A stretch of DNA of 64,000 bases, taken from Bryobacterales bacterium. GTDB taxonomy: Bacteria; Acidobacteriota; Terriglobia; Bryobacterales; Bryobacteraceae. Shown in pieces: positions 24,422 to 37,645 of the stretch. Position 1 is the stretch's first letter. Every line of letters begins with the position of its first letter. Both the position numbers and the translations under genes were made by a program. The notes under the pieces were generated by a model that worked only from the letters and a program-made list of their open reading frames with translations, was not told the DNA's origin and did no database searches. The stretch is from NCBI GenBank assembly GCA_003142185.1, contig PLOR01000097.1, positions 119,332 to 183,331 of the forward strand. The letters are read 5' to 3'.

Positions 24422-26353
24422 GTGGCGCGACTGGCTTTCCCGCTTGCGCTGGTGGTTGTGCTCGCCCAGATTTCCTGCACGCGCCAAGCGGCTGTGCCGG
24501 CTGTGCAGCGGCTGGCCGTGCTGCGGTTTGAGAATCTGAGCTCCGAACCGGCCGCCGACTGGGTGGGCCGCGCATTCGAGGAGATTCTGGACGCGGAGCT
24601 GGCCGGAGCACCGGAACTCTACGCCATTCCGAGCTCGCGTTTGCTGGCGATGGACCGTGCACTGGGCGCGAGGCCGGTCGCGGCACCCGGCATCTCCGCC
24701 GGCCAGGCAGCGGCGTTGTCGCTCGGCGCCACACGCATCGGCTATGGCGACTATGTCATTCGCAATGGCCGTTTGGAAGTGCGGCTGAGCCTGGCCGATC
24801 CGCGCACCGGCCGGATCGTCGCTGGGTTGACCACCGAAGCCGATGGCGGCGATGTTCTGACGGCTGCCAGCGCGCTGGCGCGGCAGATTTCCCCCCGTGC
24901 ATCCGGCTACGCGACGCACAATCAGGCCGCGCTGCACGCCTACATCGACGCGCTCGAAGCCGCCGGCCCGGCCGAAGCGGCATCGCGGGCGGAAGCGGCC
25001 CTCGAGGCCGATCCGGGGTTCGGCCCGGCTGCGCGCCTGCTGGCTGGACTCAAGGTGGAACACGGCGACCGCGCCGGCGCGTTGGATTGTCTCAACCGGG
25101 CGCTGGCTCGCGCTACGGAGACGCCCGCCAGCGAACAGGCCCGGCTGCGGCTGGAAATAGCCACGCTGGAAAACCAATCGGCCGCGCGGCAAGAAGCGCT
25201 AGCGGCGGTGGCCGCGGCCGAGCCGGCGAATGCGGAGGTATGGCTGGAGCTTGGCAATCTCGCGTTTGCCCGCCGCGATTATGGCGCGGCGCAAGCGGCT
25301 TTCCGCAAAGCGTTGGATCTCGATCCCACCCAAGTGGCGGCCCTGAACCAGGGGGCCTACGCGGCAGCCTTCGGCGGCCATCTGGACGATGCCGTGGCTG
25401 CGCTGCGGCGCTATCAGGCGCTGCGGCCCTCCGATCCAAACCCGCTCGATTCGCTGGGCGATGTGCAATTGCTGACCGGCCACCCGCGCCAGGCTGAGGC
25501 TTTTTATGTGCAGGTGGCGAAAAAGGATCCGCACTTCCAGAATGGCGGCGACTGGCTCAAGGCGGCGCTGGTGCGCCTGATGACCGGCGACCGGGCGGGC
25601 GCCGATGGTTTGTCGGAGACTTACATCCAGGTGCGCTTCGCGGCGCAGGATCCGGCGGCGGACCTCTACCGCGCCCAGTGGCGATTCCTGAGTGGCCGGC
25701 GCCGGGAAGGATACCGCGATCTGGAAGCGCTAGCGCGCCGCGAAGGGAACGGTGCGGCACGCGCCCTGGCGGCCGAGGCGCACGCGCAACTGGCGATTTG
25801 GAGCCTCTACATGGGCGATCGCGGCGCAGCGCGGACGCACGCCCAGGCAGCCTTGGGAACCGTGCAGGCCGCGGCTCTGGCGGCGTTCCTGGCCGAGCCC
25901 CCGGCAAGTCCGGCCGAGTGGAGCGTGCGCGCGGAGAAACTGGCGCCCGGTCCCGAACAAGTCGGGAGACGGGATTTCGTGCTCAGGCAGGCTCTGCTGC
26001 TGGGAAAACAGTTCGATGCGGCCCTGCCGGTGCTGCGGCGCGCCTACGAAAATGCCGCACCCACCGATGCGGAGTTACCGGTGCTGCTCGCCTGGGCTTA
26101 CCTGGAGACCGGGCAGGCCGCGAGTGCCGCGACGCTCCTCGATCGCAATCCGATTCCGCAGCCAGGCGGCATCGACGCGTTTTCAGCTTGCTGGTTCCCG
26201 CGCCTGTTCTTCCTGCGCGGCCGGGCCGCCGAAAAGCAGGGCCGGCCAGACGCGGCCCGAGCGAATTACAAGCTGTTCCTCGAACTTTCCGGCGACGCGC
26301 CATTCCAGTGGGGCGAAGAAGAAAGCGCCAAAGCCAGTTTGGCAAGCAAGTAG
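24422..26353 (+). CDS. TolB-N-like / tetratricopeptide-repeat lipoprotein candidate
   Basis: From the GTG at 24422 the protein has 643 residues and starts with an export signal (ARLAFPLALVVVLAQIS) followed by Cys, a poor but possible lipobox. The frame is open to 24269, but the extra codons only translate dispersed repeats, so they are not taken. The N-terminal region (VQRLAVLRFENLSSEPAADW) resembles the TolB-N-like or adenylate-cyclase-associated domain that precedes TPR arrays. The middle and C-terminal parts are TPR-like helices (WLELGNLAFARRDYGAAQAA, LPVLLAWAYLETGQAASAA). A periplasmic scaffold is likely and the partner is unknown. Confidence 0.8.
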   Translation: MARLAFPLALVVVLAQISCTRQAAVPAVQRLAVLRFENLSSEPAADWVGRAFEEILDAELAGAPELYAIPSSRLLAMDRALGARPVAAPGISAGQAAALSLGATRIGYGDYVIRNGRLEVRLSLADPRTGRIVAGLTTEADGGDVLTAASALARQISPRASGYATHNQAALHAYIDALEAAGPAEAASRAEAALEADPGFGPAARLLAGLKVEHGDRAGALDCLNRALARATETPASEQARLRLEIATLENQSAARQEALAAVAAAEPANAEVWLELGNLAFARRDYGAAQAAFRKALDLDPTQVAALNQGAYAAAFGGHLDDAVAALRRYQALRPSDPNPLDSLGDVQLLTGHPRQAEAFYVQVAKKDPHFQNGGDWLKAALVRLMTGDRAGADGLSETYIQVRFAAQDPAADLYRAQWRFLSGRRREGYRDLEALARREGNGAARALAAEAHAQLAIWSLYMGDRGAARTHAQAALGTVQAAALAAFLAEPPASPAEWSVRAEKLAPGPEQVGRRDFVLRQALLLGKQFDAALPVLRRAYENAAPTDAELPVLLAWAYLETGQAASAATLLDRNPIPQPGGIDAFSACWFPRLFFLRGRAAEKQGRPDAARANYKLFLELSGDAPFQWGEEESAKASLASK

Positions 26354-26408
26354 CGCAGGTGAAGTAACTTGGGCCGCCTTGCCAAACTTGCATATTACAT
26401 TTGCGCCG

Positions 26409-26459
26409 TAAGTACCGATGTTGCGCGTTAAGTACCGATAAAGATTCATGAGTACTGAT
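26409..26459 (+). promoter_or_regulatory. Three direct repeats at exact 20-bp spacing (activator-type operator)
   Basis: TAAGTACCGAT at 26409, TAAGTACCGAT at 26429 and TGAGTACTGAT at 26449 are spaced exactly 20 bp apart. The last copy ends 5 bp before a perfect -35 hexamer. The spacing would put three bound protein subunits on nearly the same face of the helix, as expected for an activator next to RNA polymerase. Confidence 0.7.
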
Positions 26460-26464
26460 TTGAA

Positions 26465-26494
26465 TTGACAGGGGGTAAGCTGCACATGTAGGAT
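26465..26494 (+). promoter_or_regulatory. Sigma-70-like promoter of the PEP-CTERM micro-protein, leaderless
   Basis: TTGACA at 26465-26470, an 18-bp spacer and TAGGAT at 26489-26494 form a good promoter. The ATG at 26502 starts 8 positions after the last -10 base, so the first transcribed base is at or next to the A of the start codon. There is no Shine-Dalgarno sequence. Confidence 0.7.
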
Positions 26495-26501
26495 CGCTCT
26501 T

Positions 26502-26669
26502 ATGAAATGCCTAACATTTGCGCTCCTTATGGGTTTGGGGATTACGGTTCCTGCGTTTTGTGCCATCCCCGTGCCTGAACCGGGGATGGCGGGCGAGTTG
26601 GCTGTCGCAGCCGTGGGTTTCGCGGGCCTCGTCTTTCTGTTCCGGAAAAAAAAGAAGAATGATGTTTGA
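26502..26669 (+). CDS. PEP-CTERM micro-protein (55 residues)
   Basis: This small gene encodes an export signal (KCLTFALLMGLGITVPAFCA, residues 2-21) followed almost at once by the PEP-CTERM sorting signal. VPEPG lies at 24-28, a hydrophobic helix at about 31-47 (AGELAVAAVGFAGLVFLF) and a basic RKKKKN end at 48-53. In the known system exosortase cleaves after the PEP motif. That would leave only about three to seven residues between signal peptidase and exosortase sites, so either the mature product is a tiny peptide or the intact protein acts as a membrane peptide. The gene has its own strong promoter with a triple operator. No exosortase gene is in the window. Confidence 0.8.
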   Translation: MKCLTFALLMGLGITVPAFCAIPVPEPGMAGELAVAAVGFAGLVFLFRKKKKNDV

Positions 26670-26703
26670 CGCCGGCGACCGGCAGATTCAGCTCTATCGA
26701 GAA

Positions 26704-26750
26704 ACCGCTCCCTCTAAACGTGTATCGGAGCCGCGACCGTAGGGAGCGGT
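26704..26750. repeat. Intergenic repeat family C, hairpin copy
   Basis: ACCGCTCCCT at 26704-26713 pairs with AGGGAGCGGT at 26741-26750. The second half reads GGAGCCGCGACCGTAGGGAG and recurs at 47585 and, inverted, at 56621. It lies between two converging genes and is a likely terminator. Confidence 0.75.
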
Positions 26751-26783
26751 ACGCAACACAGGGCACGGCAAAACCCAACTAAC

Positions 26784-28085
26784 TCACACCGATTCCCAGC
26801 GGCGCGCGAAACGGCGCGCGATCAGGAAGAGAAGCACGCCGAAGCCAATCAGCACGGCCACCTGGGGAAGCAGGTGCGATACGGGCTCATCGCGCCAGAA
26901 GACCTTGGTGTAACCGTCGATGGCCCAGGCGTTGAAAGTCAGCAGCCCCACCTTCTTCATAGTCTCGGGCATGAGGAAGCGCGGAAACATGCTGCCGCCA
27001 ATCGCCGACATAGTGAGGATGAGCAGGGTGCCAATAGCGGCTTGCTGTGCGCGCGTGTGAGAGAAGCTGGCCAGCAACATGCCGAATGACGCCACGGCGA
27101 ACGAGGTGGCCACGGTCATCACGAAAAATCCGGGCAGGTGCGTGAACAGGTCCAGATGGAAGACCGCCGCGCCCCATAGAAACATGAGGGTGAGCTGGCA
27201 GCAGGCCAGGAGCATGCTGTAAGTCAACTTACCGGCCAGCAGCGTAGTCATACTGACGCGGGCGCTGAGGATGCGGTCAAGCGCGCCGCTCTCGGCTTCG
27301 TCCAGCAGGCTGCCTCCGGAAGCGCTGGCGGTGAACAGCAGAAACATGACGCCGATTCCCGCCGCGTAAAACGCGATCATCGGGCTTTTCTTGTTCTCGC
27401 CGACGATGTCACGCATCTCGACCGAAACCAGCCCGCCGACGTTGTCGCCGTTGGCCGAGGCCGGGGCGTCGCCATTGAGATCGCGCTGTGCGGCCTGATC
27501 GCGCATGCGCACAAGACTCGATTCGAGGTTCTGCCGCTGCTGCGGCGTCAGGCCGCCGCTGGCCAGCGCGAAGTACCGCATCCCCAAGTCCGCCATGGAG
27601 CCCGACAAAGACGTCATCGCGACCTTTTGCAGCAGGCCCGCGACCATCTGCGCGGCTACCGGGTTGGAACTGTCGTGCAGAATCCGGATCGGCTTGCGGC
27701 CCGCTGCGGGCGCGAACGAGATTGGATTGGCGCCAAAGCCGGCGGGAATAATGAGGGCGACCGGAGCGGTGCCGCGTTTGACGGCTGCTTCGGCGGTGGC
27801 AGCGGTGTACTCGGGCGGCGCCGGCTCCCCGGCTTTGGTTTCGGGGCGCGTGTCGGTGGCCAGCGCGCGCTCCCGGTGCAAGCCGCCGACCAGGCGCTCG
27901 GAAGCCGCGCTGCGATCTTCGTCCACCACCAGGACGTTCACGCGCGGCGTGGAATTGCCCGACATGGGGCCGAACACGAGGGCAAAGATGCTGAAGAAGG
28001 CGACCGGCAGAACGAAGCAGAGAATCAGCGCTCCGCGATCGCGGCGCAGTGCGCGGAAGCCGTTGCGAACGATGGCGGCGATCAT
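26784..28085 (-). CDS. ABC-2 type transporter permease
   Basis: The protein is 433 residues from the ATG at 28085, which overlaps the stop of the ATPase gene in the form ATGA. The longer open frame to 28271 is only overlap. It has one N-terminal helix ([20 protein letters not shown]), a long extracytoplasmic domain (about residues 45-245), and a cluster of five helices at the C-terminus, beginning [20 protein letters not shown] and including [17 protein letters not shown], the classical ABC-2 signature. With the upstream ATPase it forms an exporter of DrrB/YhhJ type; drugs, lipids or polymers are possible cargo. Confidence 0.92.
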   Translation of the reverse strand: MIAAIVRNGFRALRRDRGALILCFVLPVAFFSIFALVFGPMSGNSTPRVNVLVVDEDRSAASERLVGGLHRERALATDTRPETKAGEPAPPEYTAATAEAAVKRGTAPVALIIPAGFGANPISFAPAAGRKPIRILHDSSNPVAAQMVAGLLQKVAMTSLSGSMADLGMRYFALASGGLTPQQRQNLESSLVRMRDQAAQRDLNGDAPASANGDNVGGLVSVEMRDIVGENKKSPMIAFYAAGIGVMFLLFTASASGGSLLDEAESGALDRILSARVSMTTLLAGKLTYSMLLACCQLTLMFLWGAAVFHLDLFTHLPGFFVMTVATSFAVASFGMLLASFSHTRAQQAAIGTLLILTMSAIGGSMFPRFLMPETMKKVGLLTFNAWAIDGYTKVFWRDEPVSHLLPQVAVLIGFGVLLFLIARRFARRWESV

Positions 28086-29026
28086 TGTCGGAGGTCCCTT
28101 CCGGTGAGTTGCAAGAATACGGATTCGAGATTGGGCCGGCGCAGGACCAGATCGATGACGTTGAGGCCATCGCGTGCGGCAGCGTCGAGCAGCGATGCGA
28201 TGTCGGAGGGCCTGTCGACCGGGAAATGCGCGACCCCGTCCTGAAGGGTTCCGCCGCGCGAGGCCGTCCATGCCGCCGCGTTGGGGGCCGCGGCGTCGAG
28301 ACGCATGAGAACATCGCTGCGGGAGCCAAAGGACTGCGCCACCAACTCATCCTTGGTTCCCTGGGCAATGATGCGGCCATGATCCACGATCGCGATGCTA
28401 TCGCACAGGCGCTCGGCCTCTTCCATATAGTGCGTGGTGTAGATCACGGTGGTGCCTTCGGCGCGGAGAGCCTCGACCATCTCGAAAATTCGATTGCGCG
28501 ATTGCGGGTCGACGCCGACGGTCGGCTCGTCGAGCAGCACGAGGCGCGGGCGATGGATCATCCCGGCGGCCATGTTGAGGCGCCGGCGCATGCCACCCGA
28601 TAGGGTCTTCACGACGGAATCGGCGCGGTCGGAGAGAGAGGCCCATTCGAGGCACCACTGGATGGCCTCGCGCAGAGCTTTGCCGCGCAGTCCCTGGTAA
28701 CGGCCGAAGGCGTCCAGATTCTCGCGGCCGGTGAGCAGCGGATACAGCGCCAGCTCCTGCGGCACCCAGCCCAGCTCTTGACGGGCCGCCGGCGAGCTGG
28801 CCGGATGCCCGAAGACGCGCACGCTGCCGGAATCGGGCCGGACGCGGCCGACGATGCTGCGAATCAGCGTGGATTTACCGGCGCCGTTGGGGCCGAGCAA
28901 ACCAAGACAGGCGCGCTCATGAACTTCGAGCGATATGCCATCGACGGCGATCACTTCACCGAAACGCTTGACGACGGAGTCGATCTGTAACGGGATGGTA
29001 ATACTGGCCGGCGCACTGGTTGCCAT
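28082..29026 (-). CDS. ABC transporter ATP-binding protein (ABC-2 exporter type)
   Basis: The 314-residue protein contains Walker A GPNGAGKSTLIRSIVG (about residues 46-61), the Q-loop region LGWVPQELALYPLLTGREN, signature TLSGGMRRRLNMAAGM (about 146-161), Walker B LVLLDEPTVGVDPQSR and the switch His in VIYTTHYMEEAERLCD. The C-terminal extension of about 90 residues is typical of DrrA/CcmA-like exporters. It shares an ATGA overlap with its permease gene. The first gene of the pair begins 101 bp from the divergent membrane protein gene at 29128. Confidence 0.95.
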   Translation of the reverse strand: MATSAPASITIPLQIDSVVKRFGEVIAVDGISLEVHERACLGLLGPNGAGKSTLIRSIVGRVRPDSGSVRVFGHPASSPAARQELGWVPQELALYPLLTGRENLDAFGRYQGLRGKALREAIQWCLEWASLSDRADSVVKTLSGGMRRRLNMAAGMIHRPRLVLLDEPTVGVDPQSRNRIFEMVEALRAEGTTVIYTTHYMEEAERLCDSIAIVDHGRIIAQGTKDELVAQSFGSRSDVLMRLDAAAPNAAAWTASRGGTLQDGVAHFPVDRPSDIASLLDAAARDGLNVIDLVLRRPNLESVFLQLTGRDLRQ

Positions 29027-29127
29027 TCAGGAACATAATACGCGAACGGCTGCAACAAAGTTCGATGGCTGCCGGAAGGCTGGCGCCGGTGTGATACGCT
29101 GGAGGTCCGCACGGCAGCCGGAGTGAC

Positions 29128-30420
29128 ATGCTCACTCGCCTCCTCCATCGAGTCACCTCCCACGACTGGAAGGACGAGTTGGAACAATCACCGTCACAAA
29201 GCCGCAGGTCGTTTGTGCGCGGAACGCTCCTTGTGTTGGCGGTGGCGATCGCATCCAACTGGATAGTTTTGATAAGCACGAAGCCAGCGGTGAGTGGTGA
29301 CGCCCTGCTTTGTATGGGCATCGCCCGCAACCTGGCGGCAGGCCGGGGCTACGTGGTGGCAACCTTGTGGCGAGACACGCGGACTATGGAGCGGGCCCCC
29401 GTGTGGCCCGCTCTGTTATCCGCTTCTGCTTGGCTCGCTTCCGGCGCCGACGACACCACTTCGGTCCGCGTGACGGCCGCTTGCCTGAACGCAGCGAACG
29501 CAGTGCTCCTGTTCGGGATTACCTGGATGCTGAGCCGCGACCGCAGAATCTCGGCTGCGGCAGGCGCGGGCTACGCGCTGTATCCGGTCGCGCTCACGCT
29601 GGCCGCGACGGGATGCGCTGAAATTGCTTATGTATTTGTGGCGGCTCTGGGGACGCTCCTGCTCCTGCGGGGCGGACGGGCATTTTATCCGGGCGCGCTG
29701 GTTCTTGGACTCACTGTCCTGGTGCGGTCGAATTTCATCCTGCTCCCCGTGATGGCTGGTCTCGCGGCGATTCCCATGTTCCGTATTCGGCGGGTGCCGG
29801 GACGGTTCGTTGCGGCGGCAGCGTTGTTCTGGTTGCCTTCGGGGCTATGGATCGCCCGGAATTACGCGCTCAGCGGAGAGTTTCCGGTTCTCAGCACCAT
29901 CGAGGGGGAGACCCTTTACGGCGCGAACAACGATTACGTTGCCTCGAACCTGGCTGTGTGGGGCTATTGGGTCTTCCCGGACGAGATCCCCGGTCAAACA
30001 GCCAAGAAAGATCTGGCCGCAACGATGAGCGAGCTGCAGGTGGACCGTTATTATCACCGGAAGGGCATAGCATTTCTGAAACAGCATTGGTTGGGGCTCC
30101 CTCGGCTGGAAGTCGGCAAGCTGATCCGCGGCCTTGTTCCGGTACCCTGGATACCGAATTGGGGCTCCTATTGCGTGTTCCTTTTCCGCGCGGCTCTCTA
30201 CGCGGCGGTTCTGCTGAGCCTAAGGACCCTCCGCACAATGGATCCACTTTTCCGGATTCTTGTCACGGGCATGTTCCTCGTGGTCCTGGTGACCGAGCTC
30301 GTCTACTACGGGACATATCGCTTCACCTTCTGCACCGAGGTTTTCCTGTTACCGGTCGTTGCGACCTGGGTATTCCGCCGCGACCCGTGGGGGTATGCGC
30401 CCCGTCCCAACACCTGTTGA
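29128..30420 (+). CDS. Polytopic membrane protein, GT-C glycosyltransferase-like
   Basis: The 430-residue protein has about ten hydrophobic helices, starting with TLLVLAVAIASNWIVLIS (about residues 32-50). An extracytoplasmic loop after the first helix carries SGDALLCMGIARNLAAGRGY. This acidic position and the RNLAAGRGY wording are typical of ArnT/PMT-like GT39 and GT83 relatives in which the first-loop Asp is catalytic. Later WIARNYALSGEFPVLST also fits that group. A GGAG lies 6 nt before the ATG. The likely donor is a polyprenyl-phosphate sugar and the acceptor is unknown. Confidence 0.75.
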   Translation: MLTRLLHRVTSHDWKDELEQSPSQSRRSFVRGTLLVLAVAIASNWIVLISTKPAVSGDALLCMGIARNLAAGRGYVVATLWRDTRTMERAPVWPALLSASAWLASGADDTTSVRVTAACLNAANAVLLFGITWMLSRDRRISAAAGAGYALYPVALTLAATGCAEIAYVFVAALGTLLLLRGGRAFYPGALVLGLTVLVRSNFILLPVMAGLAAIPMFRIRRVPGRFVAAAALFWLPSGLWIARNYALSGEFPVLSTIEGETLYGANNDYVASNLAVWGYWVFPDEIPGQTAKKDLAATMSELQVDRYYHRKGIAFLKQHWLGLPRLEVGKLIRGLVPVPWIPNWGSYCVFLFRAALYAAVLLSLRTLRTMDPLFRILVTGMFLVVLVTELVYYGTYRFTFCTEVFLLPVVATWVFRRDPWGYAPRPNTC

Positions 30421-30446
30421 CTGCCCTTTCCGCCGGATGGTACTCT
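30417..30446 (+). promoter_or_regulatory. Candidate promoter of the ATP synthase operon
   Basis: TTGACT at 30417-30422, 18 bp, TACTCT at 30441-30446. The -35 overlaps the stop codon of the preceding gene. The predicted leader to the first ATP synthase gene is about 30 nt. Confidence 0.5.
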
Positions 30447-30483
30447 GAGCCTTCATTAGACGGGCACCTCTCGCCGGTTTCCC

Positions 30484-30933
30484 ATGGATACAATGCTCCA
30501 CGACCTAGGGCAGCTACTGCTGAGGGCTGTGCCTACCTTCCTGCTGGTGTTTGCGCTCGACTTCTATCTGAAGTACATGTTCTTCAAGCCTCTGGAGAAA
30601 GTGCTTCAGCAGCGCTACGATGCGACCGAAGGCGCTCGTAAGCTGGCCGCCGAAGCCCTGGAGCTGGCCGCGGCAAAGACCGCGCAATATGAAGCCGCCT
30701 TGCGGGCGGCGCGCTCGGAAGTCTACCAGGCGCAGGAGCAGGCGCACCGGCAACTTGCCGAGCACCAGGCCGGCGAGCTTCTGGCGACCCGGCAGCGCAC
30801 CGAGCAGATCGTCCGCGACGCGCAGCGGCAGCTTGCCGAGGACGCCGAAGTCCTGAAGCCGGAACTGGCCGCCGGGAGCGACGCGCTCGCCAACCAGATC
30901 GCGGATTCCATCCTGCGCGGGAGAGCGGCATGA
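30484..30933 (+). CDS. atpF: ATP synthase F0 subunit b' (first of two b-type subunits)
   Basis: The 149-residue protein has one N-terminal membrane helix (LLLRAVPTFLLVFALDFYLK), the KPLEKVLQQRYDATEGARK turn and a long Ala/Glu/Gln-rich helical stalk, as expected for a peripheral-stalk b subunit. It overlaps the next b-type gene by 4 bp (ATGA). Two different b genes in tandem suggest a b/b' heterodimeric stalk, as in cyanobacteria and some other lineages. The a and c genes of F0 are not in this operon. Which of the two should be called b and which b' is not certain. Confidence 0.88.
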   Translation: MDTMLHDLGQLLLRAVPTFLLVFALDFYLKYMFFKPLEKVLQQRYDATEGARKLAAEALELAAAKTAQYEAALRAARSEVYQAQEQAHRQLAEHQAGELLATRQRTEQIVRDAQRQLAEDAEVLKPELAAGSDALANQIADSILRGRAA

Positions 30934-31520
30934 AGCGGCTGCTGTTGGCGGTATCGCTCACCGTTCTGGCGGCCGGCCTGTCTACCGCGGTGCTGGCGGC
31001 GGAGCCTAATAAGAAGGAAGCCGCGGCTTCCGGCGAAGGCAACCTCAAAATCTGGGAGTGGGCGAACTTCCTGCTCCTGGCAGGCGGGCTGGGCTACCTG
31101 ATTCGCAAACACGCCGGCCCTTATTACGCGGCGCGCGCCGCCGGAATCAGCAAGGACCTGGTGGAATCGGAACGCACCGCCGAGGCGGCCGCTGCACGCG
31201 CCGCCGAAGTGGACCGCCGGCTGGCCAGCCTGGACACGGAAATTGCGGCTCTGCGCGCCGAATCGCAGAAGGAATCAGCCGCCGAAGTCGAGCGCTTCGC
31301 GCAGCAGACCGCGGCCGAAATCGCCAAGATCGGGGCCCTCGGCGAACAGGAAATTCGGACGGCACAGAAAGCCGCGCGCCTCGACTTGCAATGCTATGCC
31401 GCGCAACTGGCGGTGGATCTGGCGGAGCAGAAAGTCCGCGCCCGGATGGATGCGGACACCGAAGACCGGCTGGTGGGCGGCTTCGTGCGCGGCCTTCATC
31501 CGCCGGCCGTCAGGAACTGA
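30930..31520 (+). CDS. atpF: ATP synthase F0 subunit b with N-terminal signal-like segment
   Basis: The 196-residue protein starts with a cleavable-looking signal (LLLAVSLTVLAAGLSTAVLAA, about residues 4-24). A short charged linker follows, then the usual b-subunit membrane helix (IWEWANFLLLAGGLGYLIRK), then a long coiled-coil stalk (about 65-185). The extra N-terminal segment is the odd feature, because typical b subunits begin with the membrane helix. It is preceded by the shorter b' gene and followed after 6 bp by atpH, so it belongs to the same transcript. Confidence 0.87.
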   Translation: MKRLLLAVSLTVLAAGLSTAVLAAEPNKKEAAASGEGNLKIWEWANFLLLAGGLGYLIRKHAGPYYAARAAGISKDLVESERTAEAAAARAAEVDRRLASLDTEIAALRAESQKESAAEVERFAQQTAAEIAKIGALGEQEIRTAQKAARLDLQCYAAQLAVDLAEQKVRARMDADTEDRLVGGFVRGLHPPAVRN

Positions 31521-31526
31521 GCCACC

Positions 31527-35960
<4,434 letters not shown>

Positions 35961-35961
35961 G

Positions 35962-36366
35962 ATGGCGGACAGTATCGAACTCGAAGTGGCCACGCCCGAG
36001 CGCGCGATGGTGAGCGAGCAAGTCACCGACGTGCAAGTGCCTGGCCAGGACGGTTACCTGGGCATTCTGCCGGGTCATGCCCCGCTGCTCAGCCTGCTCG
36101 GCGCCGGAGCGCTGAGTTATGCCGCTGGCGGCGCGCGCCATTTTCTGGCCGTGCAAGGCGGCCTGATAGAAGTACTCTTCGGCCAGGTGCGTGTGCTGGC
36201 CAACCTGGCCGAGCGCGCCGAAGATATCGATATCGCGCGCGCCCGCGCCGACCTGGACCAGGCCCAGAAACAGATGTATGCCGCCACCACCGGAGATGCC
36301 TCCACAGCCGCGCTAGAAGCGGTAGCACTGGCGCAAGCCAGGATCGCGGCGGTGGAAGGGAAGTAG
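35962..36366 (+). CDS. atpC: ATP synthase F1 subunit epsilon
   Basis: The 134-residue protein has the beta-sandwich part (EVATPERAMVSEQVTDVQVP, DGYLGILPGHAPLLSLLGAG) and a two-helix C-terminus (IARARADLDQAQKQM, ALAQARIAAVEGK). It is the last gene of the operon. Epsilon couples to gamma and can inhibit ATP hydrolysis. Confidence 0.96.
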   Translation: MADSIELEVATPERAMVSEQVTDVQVPGQDGYLGILPGHAPLLSLLGAGALSYAAGGARHFLAVQGGLIEVLFGQVRVLANLAERAEDIDIARARADLDQAQKQMYAATTGDASTAALEAVALAQARIAAVEGK

Positions 36367-36407
36367 GGAACATCGGCCCGCGTTCAGCGAGCGCCCGCCT
36401 CGGGGCA

Positions 36408-36896
36408 ATGGCAGTAGGGCTACAATCGAATCCACTGGGAACGTCGCCTTGGTGGTTTCCGTACCTAATGACCTTCGCGGCTGTTGTTTTCGGCGGCGCT
36501 GTGTCGATCATTACGGCGTGGTTAACGCAGCGCTATAACTTACTGTCTCAGCTCGCCGTCAAGCAAGCCGACGCTGTCGTGGCTGCCGAGGCGGTGCTAA
36601 GAGCGGAAAAGGAAAAGCGCTATTTGGCTATCGTCCAGAGCATCGAGAGCCTATACATAAACAGCCCGAGGGCTGCCGAGAGGGCTGAGTTGCTGAAGAC
36701 CGTGCGCGAAGTGTGGCTCCTCGGTGACCAGGAACTCGTGCGTAAGATGGGAGCGTTTCTGGCGGATATCGCCAATAGCGGCAAGGCCAACGAGCGCGAG
36801 CGACTCTTTGGCGATGTAGTGCTGCACATGCGAAAGGGCCTGGGGCTGCCGACAGACGGACTCAGTAACGAGGACTTCCGATTTCACTCAGCCTAA
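36408..36896 (+). CDS. Hypothetical single-pass membrane protein
   Basis: This 162-residue reading frame has one clear membrane helix (YLMTFAAVVFGGAVSIITAW, about residues 19-38) followed by a cytoplasmic helical domain with a coiled-coil start (AVKQADAVVAAEAVLRAEKE) and DQELVRKMGAFLADIANSG. The composition is somewhat less GC-rich than the neighbours. No family was recognised. It is 41 bp downstream of atpC but is probably unrelated, and it stands next to a toxin-antitoxin pair on the other strand. Confidence 0.6.
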   Translation: MAVGLQSNPLGTSPWWFPYLMTFAAVVFGGAVSIITAWLTQRYNLLSQLAVKQADAVVAAEAVLRAEKEKRYLAIVQSIESLYINSPRAAERAELLKTVREVWLLGDQELVRKMGAFLADIANSGKANERERLFGDVVLHMRKGLGLPTDGLSNEDFRFHSA

Positions 36897-36904
36897 CGCC
36901 ACAT

Positions 36905-37309
36905 CTAATTCAGCGCAACCACGAGCAAGCCATCAATGCCAGCGAAGTCGCTGTCACGGCTCACGAGTGTCGCGCCCAGCGCGAGTGCCGTCGCGGCGAT
37001 CCAAAGGTCGTTTTCATCCAGCGCGAGGCCGCGCTGTTGCCGGGCGAGTTTAACAGCAGCGTAAAAGTCGCCCGCCAGTTCTGGCACCGGTTCGCAACGC
37101 AATGAGGCCAGGAACTGGTGTCCCGTCTCCTTCAACTCATCGCGACGTCTACCGTCCGGCAACTTGCCAATCCCAAAGAGTACTTCGCCCCGGACGATCG
37201 TGCATGTAACCACGCGATCGTCCCCGCCCAATCCCGCCATCCAGTTCTCGATTCTCGGGGACGCTCTCATCAAATCGCTGATCGCGTTCGTATCCAGCAA
37301 GTAAATCAT
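36905..37309 (-). CDS. vapC: PIN domain toxin (VapC family)
   Basis: The 134-residue protein shows the PIN active-site layout: Asp in YLLDTNAISDLM (residue 6), Glu in VRGEVLFGIGKL (about 42), Asp in LDENDLWIAATALALGA (about 101) and Asp in SRDSDFAGIDGL. VapC toxins are magnesium-dependent ribonucleases that cleave tRNA or rRNA. Its start overlaps the stop of the upstream antitoxin-like gene (ATGA), the usual translational coupling of these modules. Confidence 0.92.
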   Translation of the reverse strand: MIYLLDTNAISDLMRASPRIENWMAGLGGDDRVVTCTIVRGEVLFGIGKLPDGRRRDELKETGHQFLASLRCEPVPELAGDFYAAVKLARQQRGLALDENDLWIAATALALGATLVSRDSDFAGIDGLLVVALN

Positions 37310-37575
37310 CCCCGGCGCCGTCGGTCGAAAGGGCCCTGGTCGCTCACCGGCATCCGGGCAGCGGCAATCGCGGCATCGAGGTCATCCACAGCGGCAGAAC
37401 TCGGATGGGACAATTTCCGAACGGCTCGCAAAACAGCTTCAGGCGAACCTGCCCTATCGAAGAGGGAACGCAGATGCTCCAGCGCCACCTGCTCCACGCT
37501 TGTTCTCTGCGCTGAGGCAATCCCCTGCAAGCCACTCGCGAGGTCGTCTGGAATCTGAATGGTCAACTTCGTCAT
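37306..37575 (-). CDS. vapB: VapB-type antitoxin (ribbon-helix-helix-like)
   Basis: The ATG at 37575 is preceded by GAGGAG at a 6-nt distance and gives 89 residues. The frame is open upstream without similarity. The N-terminus KLTIQIPDDLASGLQGIASA followed by RTSVEQVALEHLRSLF has the strand-helix-helix pattern of ribbon-helix-helix DNA-binding antitoxins. The C-terminal half is acidic and then Arg-rich, the expected toxin-binding tail. It overlaps vapC by 4 bp. Confidence 0.82.
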   Translation of the reverse strand: MTKLTIQIPDDLASGLQGIASAQRTSVEQVALEHLRSLFDRAGSPEAVLRAVRKLSHPSSAAVDDLDAAIAAARMPVSDQGPFDRRRRG

Positions 37576-37645
37576 CGGGCTCCTCGGTTCCATTCTCTCA
37601 ATACAGGACGCGTCTTGCACAGGCCAGATCCTCTATATTGATGGC

